A DNA stretch of 64,000 nucleotides, taken from NCBI RefSeq assembly GCF_036194065.1, contig NZ_CP108095.1, positions 3,286,001 through 3,350,000 of the forward strand, in the 5' to 3' direction. The stretch is from Streptomyces sp. NBC_00239 (lineage in GTDB: Bacteria > Actinomycetota > Actinomycetes > Streptomycetales > Streptomycetaceae). A program made the position numbers and the translations under genes. The notes below the pieces were generated by a model. That model was given only the letters and a program-made list of their open reading frames with translations, did no database searches and was not told the DNA's origin. Of this stretch, positions 17,448 through 26,235 are shown one piece after another (position 1 is the first letter of the stretch; the number at the start of each line of letters is the position of its first letter).

Positions 17448-18596
17448 TCAGCCCAGCGCCTGGGTCAGGTCGGCGATGAGGTCGTCCACGTTCTCGATGC
17501 CCACCGACAGGCGGACCAGGTCCGCGGGGACCTCCAGCGGGGAGCCCACCACCGAGGCGTGGGTCATCCGGCCCGGGTGCTCGATCAGGGACTCGACGCC
17601 GCCCAGGGACTCGCCCAGGGTGAAGAGCTGCGCGCGGTTGCAGACCTCGACCGCCGCCTCCTCGCCGCCGGCGACCTGGAAGGAGATCATGCCGCCGAAG
17701 GAACGCATCTGCTTCGCGGCGACCTCGTGGCCCGGGTGCTCGGGCAGGCCCGGGTAGAGGACCCGGGACACCTTCGGGTGGCGGGTCAGCATGTCGGCCA
17801 CCCGCGTCGCGTTCTCGCTGTGGCGGTCCATGCGCACGGCGAGCGTCTTGATGCCGCGCAGCACGATCCAGGAGTCGAAGGGACCGGCCACGGCGCCCAT
17901 CGCGTTCTGGTGGTAGGCGAGCTCCTCGCCGAGGGCCGCGTCCGCCGTCACCAGCGCGCCGCCGACCACGTCCGAGTGGCCGCCCATGTACTTGGTCAGC
18001 GAGTGCACCACCACGTCCGCGCCCAGCGCGAGGGGCTGCTGGAGGTAGGGCGAGGCGAAGGTGTTGTCGACGACCAGCTTCACGCCGGCGGTGCGGGCGA
18101 TGTCCGCGACCGCCGCGATGTCCGTGATGCCCAGGAGCGGGTTGGAGGGGGTCTCCACCCAGATGGCCTTGGTGCGGTCGGTGAGCGCCGCCCGCACGGA
18201 GGCCGGGTCCGAGGTGTCGGCGACCGACCACTCGACGCCCCAGCGCGAGACCACCTTGGCGAACAGCCGGAAGGTGCCGCCGTAGGCGTCGTTCGGAATG
18301 ACCACGTGGTCGCCGGGGGCGAGGAGCGTGCGCAGGAGGCAGTCCTCCGCGGCGAGGCCCGATGCGAAGGCGAGGCCGCGCCGGCCGCCCTCCAGCGCCG
18401 CCAGGTTCTCCTCCAGCGCGGTACGGGTCGGGTTGGCGCTGCGGCTGTACTCGTAGCCGCCGCGGAGCCCCCCGACACCGTCCTGCTTGTACGTGGAGAC
18501 CTGGTAGATCGGGGGCACGACCGCGCCGGTGAGCGGGTCCGCCGTATTGCCCGCGTGAATGGCGCGGGTCTCGAAACTCTGCTGCTCGTGGCTCAT
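17448..18596 (-). CDS. metB: Cystathionine gamma-synthase / gamma-lyase
   Basis: A 382-residue PLP enzyme of the Cys/Met metabolism family. The PLP lysine is in HSLTKYMGGHSDVVGG (about residue 200), the phosphate site is ASGLAAED, and the stacking Tyr is in YEYSRSANPTR. These enzymes either join O-acyl-homoserine and cysteine (MetB) or split cystathionine (reverse transsulfuration). Sequence alone does not settle which, and actinomycete members can do both. It starts with ATG 18596, with a TAGGCT hexamer six bases upstream, suggesting a leaderless message. It is monocistronic, with a terminator after it. Confidence 0.9.
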   Translation of the reverse strand: MSHEQQSFETRAIHAGNTADPLTGAVVPPIYQVSTYKQDGVGGLRGGYEYSRSANPTRTALEENLAALEGGRRGLAFASGLAAEDCLLRTLLAPGDHVVIPNDAYGGTFRLFAKVVSRWGVEWSVADTSDPASVRAALTDRTKAIWVETPSNPLLGITDIAAVADIARTAGVKLVVDNTFASPYLQQPLALGADVVVHSLTKYMGGHSDVVGGALVTADAALGEELAYHQNAMGAVAGPFDSWIVLRGIKTLAVRMDRHSENATRVADMLTRHPKVSRVLYPGLPEHPGHEVAAKQMRSFGGMISFQVAGGEEAAVEVCNRAQLFTLGESLGGVESLIEHPGRMTHASVVGSPLEVPADLVRLSVGIENVDDLIADLTQALG

Positions 18597-18602
18597 GGGC
18601 AG

Positions 18603-18608
18603 AGCCTA
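18603..18608 (-). promoter_or_regulatory. -10-like TAGGCT for metB
   Basis: TAGGCT on the minus strand ends six bases before the ATG at 18596, and no ribosome site lies between. This fits leaderless transcription. Confidence 0.45.
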
Positions 18609-18637
18609 TGCGGCCACGAGCAGCGGAGCGCTTCGGA

Positions 18638-19309
18638 TCAGCCCCAGGCGCGGACGAAGTCCTGCACGAAGCCGTCGACGTCGGCGGCGGCAGGGACGGC
18701 GGCGCGGTCACCGTCGGCCGGGAGCACCTCGGCCTCGGCCTCGTCCTCCCGGCCTTCCTGCGCGTCCTGCGACCCCTGGGCTTCCTGGCTGTCCTGGCTG
18801 TCGTGGGCGCCCTGGCCGTCCTCGGCCTCCTGGCCCTCCTCCGCCTCCTGGCCGTCCTCGGCTTCGAGGCCGTTTTCCGCCTCCTGGCCCGGCTGTGCCT
18901 CGTCCACGGGCTCGGCGGGCTGGGCCGGCTGGGCGGGCTTCGCGGGCCCGGCGGGCTCGGACACGGGCGCCTCCATCACGAAGACCACCGACTTGGCGAC
19001 GAGCGCGTCGTCGTCCTGGGAGTCGCCGGGGGCGAGCTCGACGGCCTCGCCCGTGCAGTTCTCTCCCGCGTACACGAGGGCGATCATGGTGGTGTCGTTG
19101 GCGACCATGACGGGCAGCTGCCCCTCCGGAAGCTTCTCGAAGTTGTAACAGCGCTCGTCCGCCGGGTTCTCGATGGCCACCGCGACGTCGTCCGCGCCGC
19201 CCGGGTAGAGGTAGGTGAAGGTGCCTTCCGCGGCGGATGCCGGGCCGGACAGCGCGGCCGCGATCACCAGGGCTCCGACGGCGGCGGTCACAGCGTTTCG
19301 CATACGCAT
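18638..19309 (-). CDS. Secreted protein with acidic Gln/Glu-rich repeat tail
   Basis: A 223-residue protein with a Sec signal peptide (MRMRNAVTAAVGALVIAAALSGPASA, cleavage after about residue 26). A compact domain of about 85 residues follows, with two cysteines (ERCYNFEKLPEG and AGENCTGE) and the look of a small beta-fold. Then comes a Pro/Ala linker and a low-complexity tail of imperfect QEAEDG/QEAEEG/SQEAQG units. The last 20 residues (DVDGFVQDFVRAWG) are ordinary again. No sorting signal is seen, so it is probably released. ATG 19303 is an alternative start. The function is unknown. Confidence 0.8.
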   Translation of the reverse strand: MRMRNAVTAAVGALVIAAALSGPASAAEGTFTYLYPGGADDVAVAIENPADERCYNFEKLPEGQLPVMVANDTTMIALVYAGENCTGEAVELAPGDSQDDDALVAKSVVFVMEAPVSEPAGPAKPAQPAQPAEPVDEAQPGQEAENGLEAEDGQEAEEGQEAEDGQGAHDSQDSQEAQGSQDAQEGREDEAEAEVLPADGDRAAVPAAADVDGFVQDFVRAWG

Positions 19310-19470
19310 GGCAAATGCTCCCTTTTTACGGGTTTGGGGTCCTCTGACGGCGGGGTCGAGGCTAGGGCCGTGGCAGCGCGCGGAAACGATGCTGCACGGC
19401 GCCGTGCGCGGGAATTCCCCCGTTAAGGCCTGAAAGGGGGCACCGGCCGGCGATGTGGAACGCTGGAGGT

Positions 19471-20577
19471 ATGTCGATTCTCTGGTTCCTGCTCGCGATG
19501 GCCATGCTGGCGGCCGTCGTCGTACCGTACGCGCGCCGCCGGCGCGGCGGCCTGCGCCTGGTCGCCCCCGGGGCGCCGGACGCCGCCGACCCCGCGGACT
19601 ACGGCTTCGTACGGCAGGAACTGCTGGACATCCGGGTGCCGGGACCGGACCAGGACCTGATGGACGTGCTCGGCGTGGTGCAGCGCGGACAGGACTGGCG
19701 GGCGGCCTCGCAGCTGCTGGCCGGCACCCCCAAGGAGGGCGAGGTCCGCTGGCAGCGGGTGCAGGCCTTCGCGGGCGCGGCGGCGCTGGAGCTGTCCCGG
19801 CAGCCCGGCACCGGGGCTGCCTGGCTGCGCGCCTGGCGCCTGGAGTCCCCGAAGGACGCGGGCGGCGCGCAGGTGCACGCCGAGTTCCTGGTCCAGCAGG
19901 CGTGGCGGGCGTCGGGCGGCGTCGGTTCCGACGACCACCGGATCATCCTGGAGGAGGCCCGTACGGCCTGCGGCGAGGCGGCGCTGCCCGCTCCCGGGGA
20001 CCCGGTCCCGTACCTCACGGAGCTCGCCGTCGCGCGCGGACTCGGCTACGGCGAACCGGAGTTCGACGAGCTGTGGGCCAAGGTCCTGGACCGGGCCCCG
20101 CAGCACATGGGCGCGCACCTGGCCGCCCTTCACTACTGGTGCGAGAAGTGGCACGGCTCCCGCCGGCAGGCGGACGCGTTCAGCCACGCCGCCGCGGCCC
20201 GCGCCCCGCACGGCTCGCTGCTGGCCGCGCTCCCGCTCTTCGCCGTCTTCGAGCACCTGCCCGAGATCACGCTCTCGCAGAGCTTCTACCAGAGCGCCGT
20301 GGTCAGCCGGGCGATGGACGGGGCGCTGTACGCGGTGAACTCCGCCCGCCCGGACGACCCGATGCTCGCGCACGTCCGGCACCTGCTGCTGTTCTTCCTG
20401 GTCCGGGCGGAGCGCTGGGCCGAGGCGATGGAGCAGCTGCGGCACGTCGACGGGTGCGTGGGCGCGCTGCCCTGGTCGCACAGCGCGGACCCGGCCGCGG
20501 AGTACGCGGTCTACCGGGCGCTGGCCGTCGCGGGCTACGAGGCGAACGGCGGCTCCCCGGCCACGCTCCCGCACTGA
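19471..20577 (+). CDS. YWCxKW paralogue A, membrane-anchored protein of unknown function
   Basis: A 368-residue protein and the first of four paralogues in 8 kb. An N-terminal helix (MSILWFLLAMAMLAAVVVPYARRRR) anchors it with the body in the cytoplasm by the positive-inside rule. The body is all-helical and TPR-like. It has a DWRAASQLL block near residue 75, then GLGYGEPEFDELWAKV, the hallmark LHYWCEKWHGS near residue 218, and a C-terminal LRHVDGCVGALPW block. No catalytic motif is evident. The family may correspond to DUF4034, but I recall that only loosely. ATG 19471 gives a start at the helix; ATG 19453 has better ribosome-site spacing. It is followed after 190 bases by paralogue B on the same strand. 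Confidence 0.75.
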   Translation: MSILWFLLAMAMLAAVVVPYARRRRGGLRLVAPGAPDAADPADYGFVRQELLDIRVPGPDQDLMDVLGVVQRGQDWRAASQLLAGTPKEGEVRWQRVQAFAGAAALELSRQPGTGAAWLRAWRLESPKDAGGAQVHAEFLVQQAWRASGGVGSDDHRIILEEARTACGEAALPAPGDPVPYLTELAVARGLGYGEPEFDELWAKVLDRAPQHMGAHLAALHYWCEKWHGSRRQADAFSHAAAARAPHGSLLAALPLFAVFEHLPEITLSQSFYQSAVVSRAMDGALYAVNSARPDDPMLAHVRHLLLFFLVRAERWAEAMEQLRHVDGCVGALPWSHSADPAAEYAVYRALAVAGYEANGGSPATLPH

Positions 20578-20767
20578 CGCGGCGCCGCCGGGCGCGGGAA
20601 CGGCGGACGGCGCGTGGACGGGAACGGCGGGAACGGCGGATGGCAGACGGCGCGTCGGCGGCCCGGGGGTGAAGGGGCACGGGCCCGGGGATGACGGTGC
20701 AGGTCACCGGTCAGATCGTTAGCTAAAAATGTTGCGCTGAGTGATCACGGCCGGGGAGGATCCGGCC

Positions 20768-21958
20768 GTGCTCCTGTACCTGCTCCTCATCCCCGCCGCG
20801 CTCCTGGCCTACGTGATCGCGCAAGGCGTCCGCCACGGCCGCCGGTTCACCTGGATCCGCGAAGAATTCGACCCCGCCGCCCACGGACTCCCCCCGCTCG
20901 ACGCCCTCGACCCGTCGCGCTCCGGCCCGCCGGCCCCCGGCTACCTGGTCAAGGAGCGCCAGGCCGTCGCCGACGCCGCCTGGTCGGGCGACTGGCGGGC
21001 CGCCGCCGCGTACGCCGAGGCCCCCGGCACCGACTGGGACGCCCGCTGGGACCGACTCGAAGTCCTCCAGCACATCGCCGCCGAGGACGACGCGTGGCTG
21101 ACCCGGTGGCGCGCCGAACGGCCCGACAGCTGCGACGCCGCGACCCTGCACGCGAGCCTGCTGGTCCACCGGGCCTGGGCGGTACGGGGCAGCGCCTACG
21201 CACACAAGGTGCCGGACGCGGACATGGCGCAGTTCCACACCCTGCTGCCGGCGGCGGTGAAGGTCGCGCAGGACGCCGCCGCCCTCGACCCCGCGCACCC
21301 CGGCCCGTGGATCGTGATGACGACGGCCGCCCGCGGGATCCAGTACTCCGCCGGGGAGTTCCAGCAGATCTGGCAGGAGCTGTGCGCCCGCGCCCCGCAC
21401 CACGCGGCCGCCCACTGGCAGGCCATGCAGTACTGGTGCGCCAAGTGGTACGGCTCGGACGACACCATGCTCGACTTCGCCGCCTCGGCCGTCCGGTACG
21501 CGCCCTCCGGCAGCCTGCTCGCGGGCCTGTACCTGCACGCCCTGCACGAGCTCGAAACCCGCAACGGCAGCGCCCTGTCCGTCGTGTCGAAGGACGCGGG
21601 CAAGGAGTTGCTCACGCAGGTCGCCCGCGCCCTCGACGAGGCTCCGCAGGAGCACGAGGACCTGCCGCGGCTGCGCCACCTGCTCGCCCACTTCCTCGGC
21701 AAGGCCGGCCTGTACGAGGCCGCGCTCGACCAGTTCCGGCTGATCGGGCCGTGGTGCGGCGCCTACCCGTGGCGGCACAAGGACAAGAACCCGGTCGAGG
21801 AGTTCCACAAGGCCCGCGGCTACGCGGCCTGGATGGTCACCAAGGGCCCCGGCGCCACCGCCCGGCCCGCCGCGCCCGCCGGAGTCGGCGCCGCGGGCCC
21901 GGGCGGAAGCGGAACCGGAACCGCGACCGGAGCCGCCGGAAAGCCCGGTGCCCACTGA
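20768..21958 (+). CDS. YWCxKW paralogue B, membrane-anchored protein
   Basis: A 396-residue paralogue of the preceding protein. The anchor helix is LLYLLLIPAALLAYVIAQGV at the N-terminus. Shared blocks are SGDWRAAAAYAE and TDWDARWDRLEVL (residues 70-105), AEDDAWLTRWRAERPD, HRAWAVRGSAYA, the hallmark MQYWCAKWYGS near residue 225, and FRLIGPWCGAYPW near 328. The C-terminus is a disordered Ala/Gly/Pro tail. I chose GTG 20768 because GGGGAGGA lies six bases upstream; GTG 20741 is in frame. Its stop overlaps the start of the M48 peptidase gene by one base (TGATG), so the two are coupled. Confidence 0.78.
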   Translation: MLLYLLLIPAALLAYVIAQGVRHGRRFTWIREEFDPAAHGLPPLDALDPSRSGPPAPGYLVKERQAVADAAWSGDWRAAAAYAEAPGTDWDARWDRLEVLQHIAAEDDAWLTRWRAERPDSCDAATLHASLLVHRAWAVRGSAYAHKVPDADMAQFHTLLPAAVKVAQDAAALDPAHPGPWIVMTTAARGIQYSAGEFQQIWQELCARAPHHAAAHWQAMQYWCAKWYGSDDTMLDFAASAVRYAPSGSLLAGLYLHALHELETRNGSALSVVSKDAGKELLTQVARALDEAPQEHEDLPRLRHLLAHFLGKAGLYEAALDQFRLIGPWCGAYPWRHKDKNPVEEFHKARGYAAWMVTKGPGATARPAAPAGVGAAGPGGSGTGTATGAAGKPGAH

Positions 21959-23643
21959 TGAACCCCACGCTCCGCGCCCTGCGCGCCCTCGCCCTGCTCT
22001 CCGGCTTCCACCTGCTCGGCCTCCTCATGCTCGCGCTCCTCGGCGCCGTCGACTGGGCCGCCGTCACGTGGACCTCGGGCCCCGTCTACGTCAAGGTCGT
22101 CATCGTCTCGGTGCTGCTCGCGGTCCCGATCGTGCGCGGCATGTTCATGCTGCGCACGCCGAAGGACCCCGACGGCGCGCCCGGCCCGAGCGTCACCGAG
22201 GCACAGGAGCCGCGCCTGTGGCAGACCGTGCGCGAGCTCGCCGAACAGGTCGGCACCCGCGCCCCCGACGAGATCGTGCTCGTCGCCGGCGTCAACGCGG
22301 CCGTCACCGAGGACGCCCGGCTGGGCGGCCTGTTGCCCGGTCCGCGCCGCATGTACCTCGGCCTGTCCCTGATGGCCGGCCTCGACGAGAACCGGCTGCG
22401 CTCGGTGATCGCCCACGAGCTCGGCCACTTCGTGCACGCCGACACCCGCCTCGGCGCCCTCGTCGGCCGCGGCCAGGCCCGGCTCCTGCGCACCATCGGC
22501 CACTTCGAGGAGAAGGCCGACAGCACGGTCGCCAAGGAGCGGGCCCGGCAGGAGAAGCGCGCCGACAAGCGCACCGCCCGCGGCAAGAAGGCCAAGGCCG
22601 TCGACACCACCGGCTCCGGAATCACGTACCGGACCATGGCGAAGATCTACACCGGGTACGCGAAGCTGTACGTCCGCGCGACCCGCTCCGACGCCCGCCG
22701 CCAGGAGTTCGCGGCCGACCTCGCCGCCGCCCGGATCACGGGCCGCGACGCGACCGCCGGCGCCCTGCGCGCCACCCCCGCCCTGGACGCCGCGCACGAC
22801 TTCTACATGGACGCGTACGCCACCCTCGGCGTGGACGCGGGCCTGCTGCCCCGCCCCGGCGAGGTGTTCGGCGGGCTGCGCCACATGATCGAGGCGCGCC
22901 CGGACGCCCTCGCCGAGGCGAGCACCTCGCTGCCGACCGAGACCGCCGGCCCGTACGACACGCACCCGCCGATCGCGGAGCGGGTCGCGCGGATCGAGGC
23001 CCTGCCCTACGACGGCCGCGGCGCGGAGACCGCCGGTCCCGCGCTGGGGCTGCTCGCGGACGCCGGGGCCCGGCTCGCCGAGATCGAGAAGTACGTGCTC
23101 ACCCCGCAGGCCCTCGGGCTGCGCCGGGTGGACTGGCCGGACCTGGTGCACGAGAGCATGCGCACGTACACGGCACGCGCCGGCGAGACGCTGCGCACCG
23201 CCGTGGCGGCCGAGTGCGGCGGCGAGGGCACGGCCGCCGCGATGCTCGACGCGATCGACGCGGGCGCGCTGTGGCGGATCGCCGAGCAGCTGCCGAAGTC
23301 CGAGGAGGCACGGGCGGCGAGCGGCCGGGCGGCCCGCGAGTTCGTCCGCCCCGCCCTGCACCGCGGTCTGCGGCAGCTGGTCGTGCTGGAACTGGCGGAC
23401 CGCGGCGCGGCCCGCTGGCTGCTGTCCTGGTCCGACGAGGCCGAGCTGCGGCTGCCCGACGGCTTCGACGACCGGCTCGGGCCGGCGCTGGACGCGGCCG
23501 TCGGCGACCGCCCGGACACCGGCCCGCTGCGCGACCTGCTGGCCCGTGCTGCCCCCCGCACGCCTGTGCCTTCCCCTGCTCCTTCCCCCGCTTCTTCCGC
23601 CGCTTCTTCCGCCGCTTCTTCCGCCCTGACGAAGGAAAGCTGA
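21958..23643 (+). CDS. M48-family membrane zinc metallopeptidase
   Basis: A 561-residue peptidase of the M48 (HtpX/Ste24) clan. Two N-terminal transmembrane helices (ALALLSGFHLLGLLMLALLGAV and VYVKVVIVSVLLAVPIV) precede the zinc motif VIAHELGHFVHAD at about residue 156; the third ligand is in RRQEFAADLAAA near 248. An unusually long C-terminal region of about 250 residues follows and ends in Ser/Ala repeats. M48 enzymes degrade misfolded membrane proteins or process peptides. It is wedged without gaps between paralogues B and C, with one-base overlaps on both sides. It therefore almost surely acts with them. Confidence 0.9.
   Translation: MNPTLRALRALALLSGFHLLGLLMLALLGAVDWAAVTWTSGPVYVKVVIVSVLLAVPIVRGMFMLRTPKDPDGAPGPSVTEAQEPRLWQTVRELAEQVGTRAPDEIVLVAGVNAAVTEDARLGGLLPGPRRMYLGLSLMAGLDENRLRSVIAHELGHFVHADTRLGALVGRGQARLLRTIGHFEEKADSTVAKERARQEKRADKRTARGKKAKAVDTTGSGITYRTMAKIYTGYAKLYVRATRSDARRQEFAADLAAARITGRDATAGALRATPALDAAHDFYMDAYATLGVDAGLLPRPGEVFGGLRHMIEARPDALAEASTSLPTETAGPYDTHPPIAERVARIEALPYDGRGAETAGPALGLLADAGARLAEIEKYVLTPQALGLRRVDWPDLVHESMRTYTARAGETLRTAVAAECGGEGTAAAMLDAIDAGALWRIAEQLPKSEEARAASGRAAREFVRPALHRGLRQLVVLELADRGAARWLLSWSDEAELRLPDGFDDRLGPALDAAVGDRPDTGPLRDLLARAAPRTPVPSPAPSPASSAASSAASSALTKES
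23591..23625 (+). repeat. 12-bp microrepeat in the peptidase gene end
   Basis: CTTCTTCCGCCG occurs nearly three times in tandem and encodes the Ser-Ser-Ala-Ala tail of the M48 peptidase. Because 12 is a multiple of three, slippage would change tail length without a frameshift. Confidence 0.8.
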
Positions 23644-24743
23644 TGCTCTTCACCATCGTGGCGGGCGTGACGGCCGCCCTCGCCCTCTACCGCTACCTGC
23701 GCCGGCGGAACGAGCAGCGGACGTCGGCCGCCGGCGCCGGACCGGACCACAAGGCGGCCCGGGCGGCCGCCGCCGCCCGCCTGGGCTTCCTGCCACCCGA
23801 CCGCCTCGACACCGAGAACGGCAGCCGCCCCGATCCGGCCGGGGAAGCCGTACGGGCGGCCGTCCGCGACGGCGACTGGCGCGCGGCCGCGACCTGGCTG
23901 GAGGCGGCCGGGACCGACTGGGAGGAGCGCTGGGGCCGGGTGCGGCTGCTGGCGGAGGAGGCCGCGAAGGAGGACGGGTGGCTGCTGGCCTGGCGCCAGG
24001 CGTCCCCCGAGGACCCGGCCGCCGCGCTCGTGCACGCGGACGCCTCCGTCAACGTGGCCTGGGACGTGCGCGGCTCGAAGCGGGCCTCCGCGACGACGCA
24101 GGAGCAGTTCCGGATCTTCCACAAGCTGCTGGCCGAGGCGGCGGACGCCTGCCACGACGCCCAGCGGCTGGCGCCCGCCGCCGACCCGGTCCCGTACATG
24201 GCCGAGCAGGCCGTCGCGATGGGCCTGGGCTACGGCCACGAGCGCTACCGCGCCCTGTGGACGGAGATCACCCGCCGCGACGCGCGGGTGCTGACCTCGT
24301 ACACGAGCGCCCTGCAGTACTGGTGCCGCAAGTGGCACGGCTCGCACGAGCTGGCCCTGACCTTCGCGAAGGAGGCCGCCGGCGAGGGCGCGCCCGGCGA
24401 ACTGCTGTCCTTCGTCCCGCTGTACGCGTACTTCGAGCAGGAACAGCAGGAGGGCGGCCTGGACCCGGACGTCTTCTACAAGAAGCCGGAGATCGTCGCC
24501 GCCGTCGACCTGGCCCTCGCCGACATCGCGGCCTGCGACGCGGACGACCGGCGGGTGGTCCGGGTCCGGCACCTGCTGGCGTGGCTCCTGTACTGGCAGG
24601 ACCGCTACCCGGAGGCGCTCACCCAGTTCCGCCACGTCGACGGCTGGATCGGCCAGGCCCCGTGGACGTACTCGGGCGACCCGGTGGACCGCTACACCGG
24701 CGTCCGCGACTACACCGCGGAACAGGTGGAACAGGCGGGCTAG
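23643..24743 (+). CDS. YWCxKW paralogue C, membrane-anchored protein
   Basis: A 366-residue third paralogue. Its ATG overlaps the stop of the peptidase gene by one base. It has a short N-terminal helix (MLFTIVAGVTAALALYRYL) followed by RRRN. The body shows DGDWRAAATWLEAAGTDWEERWGRV (residues 76-100), KEDGWLLAWRQASP, VAWDVRGSKRASATTQEQF, GLGYGHERYRALW, the hallmark LQYWCRKWHGS near residue 222, and FRHVDGWIGQAPW near 330. It shares the all-helical, repeat-like architecture of the other copies. It ends the tightly coupled B-M48-C unit, and msrA follows 95 bases later with its own ribosome site. Confidence 0.78.
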   Translation: MLFTIVAGVTAALALYRYLRRRNEQRTSAAGAGPDHKAARAAAAARLGFLPPDRLDTENGSRPDPAGEAVRAAVRDGDWRAAATWLEAAGTDWEERWGRVRLLAEEAAKEDGWLLAWRQASPEDPAAALVHADASVNVAWDVRGSKRASATTQEQFRIFHKLLAEAADACHDAQRLAPAADPVPYMAEQAVAMGLGYGHERYRALWTEITRRDARVLTSYTSALQYWCRKWHGSHELALTFAKEAAGEGAPGELLSFVPLYAYFEQEQQEGGLDPDVFYKKPEIVAAVDLALADIAACDADDRRVVRVRHLLAWLLYWQDRYPEALTQFRHVDGWIGQAPWTYSGDPVDRYTGVRDYTAEQVEQAG

Positions 24744-24838
24744 TGCCGTGACCCGGCCGGCCCGCGGGAATCGGGGGGCGGCGCCGTACGTTGTACGACG
24801 TGCCGCCCCCTGTGCCCAGGAGCCCCGAGGAGCCCCGC

Positions 24839-25501
24839 ATGCTGTACGGCCGCCGCACCCCCGAGCTGCCCACCCCCGAGCAGGCCCTGAAGGGCCGCCC
24901 GGAGCCCGAGTTCACGGTCCCGGCCGTGCACACCGTCCTCGGCAACCCGCTGTCCGGCCCGTACCCCGCGCACCTGGAGGTCGCGGACTTCGGGCTCGGC
25001 TGCTTCTGGGGCGCGGAGCGCAAGTTCTGGCAGACCCCCGGCGTGTGGACCACGCTGGCCGGCTACCAGGGCGGCTACACCCGGAACCCCTCGTACGAAG
25101 AGGTCTGTTCGGGCCTGACCGGCCACACGGAGGTCGTCCGGGTGGTCTTCGACCCGTCGGTGGTCCCGTACGCGACCCTCCTGAAGGTCTTCTGGGAGGC
25201 ACACGACCCGACCCAGGGCTTCCGCCAGGGCAACGACGTCGGCACCCAGTACCGCTCGGCGGTCTACACCCACTCCGACGCCCAGCAGCAGACCGCCGAG
25301 GCCTCCCGCGACGCCTACCAGCGCGCCCTGACGGCCTCCGGCCACGGCACCGTCACCACGTCCGTCCTCCCGGCCGCCGACCGCCCCTTCTGGCCCGCCG
25401 AACCCCACCACCAGCAGTACCTCGACAAGAACCCCGGCGGCTACTGCGGCATCGGCGGCACCGGCGTCAGCTGCCCCGTCGGCCTCGCCGAGGCCCCGTA
25501 G
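24839..25501 (+). CDS. msrA: Peptide-methionine (S)-S-oxide reductase
   Basis: A 220-residue MsrA, which reduces methionine-S-sulfoxide in proteins. The catalytic motif GCFWGAE lies near residue 57. [23 protein letters not shown] carries the conserved substrate pocket, and resolving cysteines are probable in [12 protein letters not shown] near the C-terminus. Length is normal for the longer actinobacterial form. ATG 24839 has GAGGAG seven bases upstream; the in-frame GTG at 24791 is less likely. Its place directly after the peptidase and paralogues hints at a protein-quality theme for the cluster, although the 95-base gap leaves room for its own promoter. Confidence 0.95.
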   Translation: MLYGRRTPELPTPEQALKGRPEPEFTVPAVHTVLGNPLSGPYPAHLEVADFGLGCFWGAERKFWQTPGVWTTLAGYQGGYTRNPSYEEVCSGLTGHTEVVRVVFDPSVVPYATLLKVFWEAHDPTQGFRQGNDVGTQYRSAVYTHSDAQQQTAEASRDAYQRALTASGHGTVTTSVLPAADRPFWPAEPHHQQYLDKNPGGYCGIGGTGVSCPVGLAEAP

Positions 25502-25697
25502 TACTCGCCGAGGTCCGGCCGCAGCCGCCCGCCCGGCGACTGTCCGACGCCGTGACGCCGTGACGCCGTGATGACGTGACCCCCCGGGGCATCCCGAAGG
25601 TCCCACGCGACGCGCCGGCGGCCCCCCGCGCCTTCCGACCGCTGTGATCAGGCCAGTTCGTGATCACGGCGGCATGGCGGCGGGCCCGGCCGGCGGC

Positions 25698-25703
25698 CAC
25701 AAT
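25698..25703 (+). promoter_or_regulatory. -10-like CACAAT, possible leaderless promoter
   Basis: CACAAT ends seven bases before ATG 25711. The intervening CCTCCCC cannot serve as a ribosome site. Confidence 0.4.
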
Positions 25704-25710
25704 CCTCCCC

Positions 25711-26127
25711 ATGGCGACTTCGGGGGTGAAGGTCAAGGCGCTCGGCGGCCTGGGCCAGTGGTGGGGCGTGCTGGCCGGGCTGCTGCTGATCGCGGCATGG
25801 GTCAACCGCACGGCCGGACCGGCCGTCGTGATCGCGCTGTCGGCGGGCACCCTGGGGTGGTGCCTGTTCCAGGCCCCCGTGTCGTGCGGCGCTCCGGTGC
25901 GCGGGCGGGCGGACGGCTGCCGGAACAACGCGTCCGGGCTGCTGCTGGGCTGTCACATCCGCCAGCACCGCTGGCAGAAGCTGAAGATGCTCGTCCTGCG
26001 CCGCCAGCTGCGCGCGTTCTGCGCGGGGCTGTTCTCCGACGGCAAGGCCGCCGTGGTCACGCTGGCCGGTGTCGGCAGCCTGCTGTCCGGCCTCGCCGCG
26101 TTCGTCCCGGGCCTCGTCGTCCGCTGA
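25711..26127 (+). CDS. Small membrane protein of unknown function
   Basis: A 138-residue protein with two N-terminal hydrophobic helices (WWGVLAGLLLIAAWV and AVVIALSAGTLGWCLF). A Cys-rich basic loop follows (VSCGAPVRGRADGCRNNASGLLLGCHIRQHRWQKLKML), then a C-terminal hydrophobic segment (VVTLAGVGSLLSGLAAFVPGLVV). The three cysteines and two histidines in the loop could bind a metal, but no known motif fits. It lies between msrA and the fourth YWCxKW paralogue, on the same strand. ATG 25711 has no ribosome site, and a -10-like CACAAT sits seven bases before it. Confidence 0.7.
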   Translation: MATSGVKVKALGGLGQWWGVLAGLLLIAAWVNRTAGPAVVIALSAGTLGWCLFQAPVSCGAPVRGRADGCRNNASGLLLGCHIRQHRWQKLKMLVLRRQLRAFCAGLFSDGKAAVVTLAGVGSLLSGLAAFVPGLVVR

Positions 26128-26223
26128 AGGCGGCGCGCCTTCGCCGCCCGGTCGCCGCGGCCGCCCCGGCCACCGTCGCGGGCGTCCGCTGAGCGGGCGG
26201 TGAACGGCGGGTTTCGGCCGTTC

Positions 26224-26229
26224 TACGAT
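26224..26229 (+). promoter_or_regulatory. -10-like TACGAT for paralogue D
   Basis: TACGAT ends six bases before ATG 26236, and there is no ribosome site. Paralogue D therefore probably has its own promoter and a leaderless message. Confidence 0.45.
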
Positions 26230-26235
26230 CTCCGC

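Noticed and set aside
17559..19148. 529-codon open frame opposite the cystathionine synthase and secreted protein genes
   Set aside because: Antisense shadow; its C-terminal low-complexity part mirrors the acidic repeat tail on the other strand.
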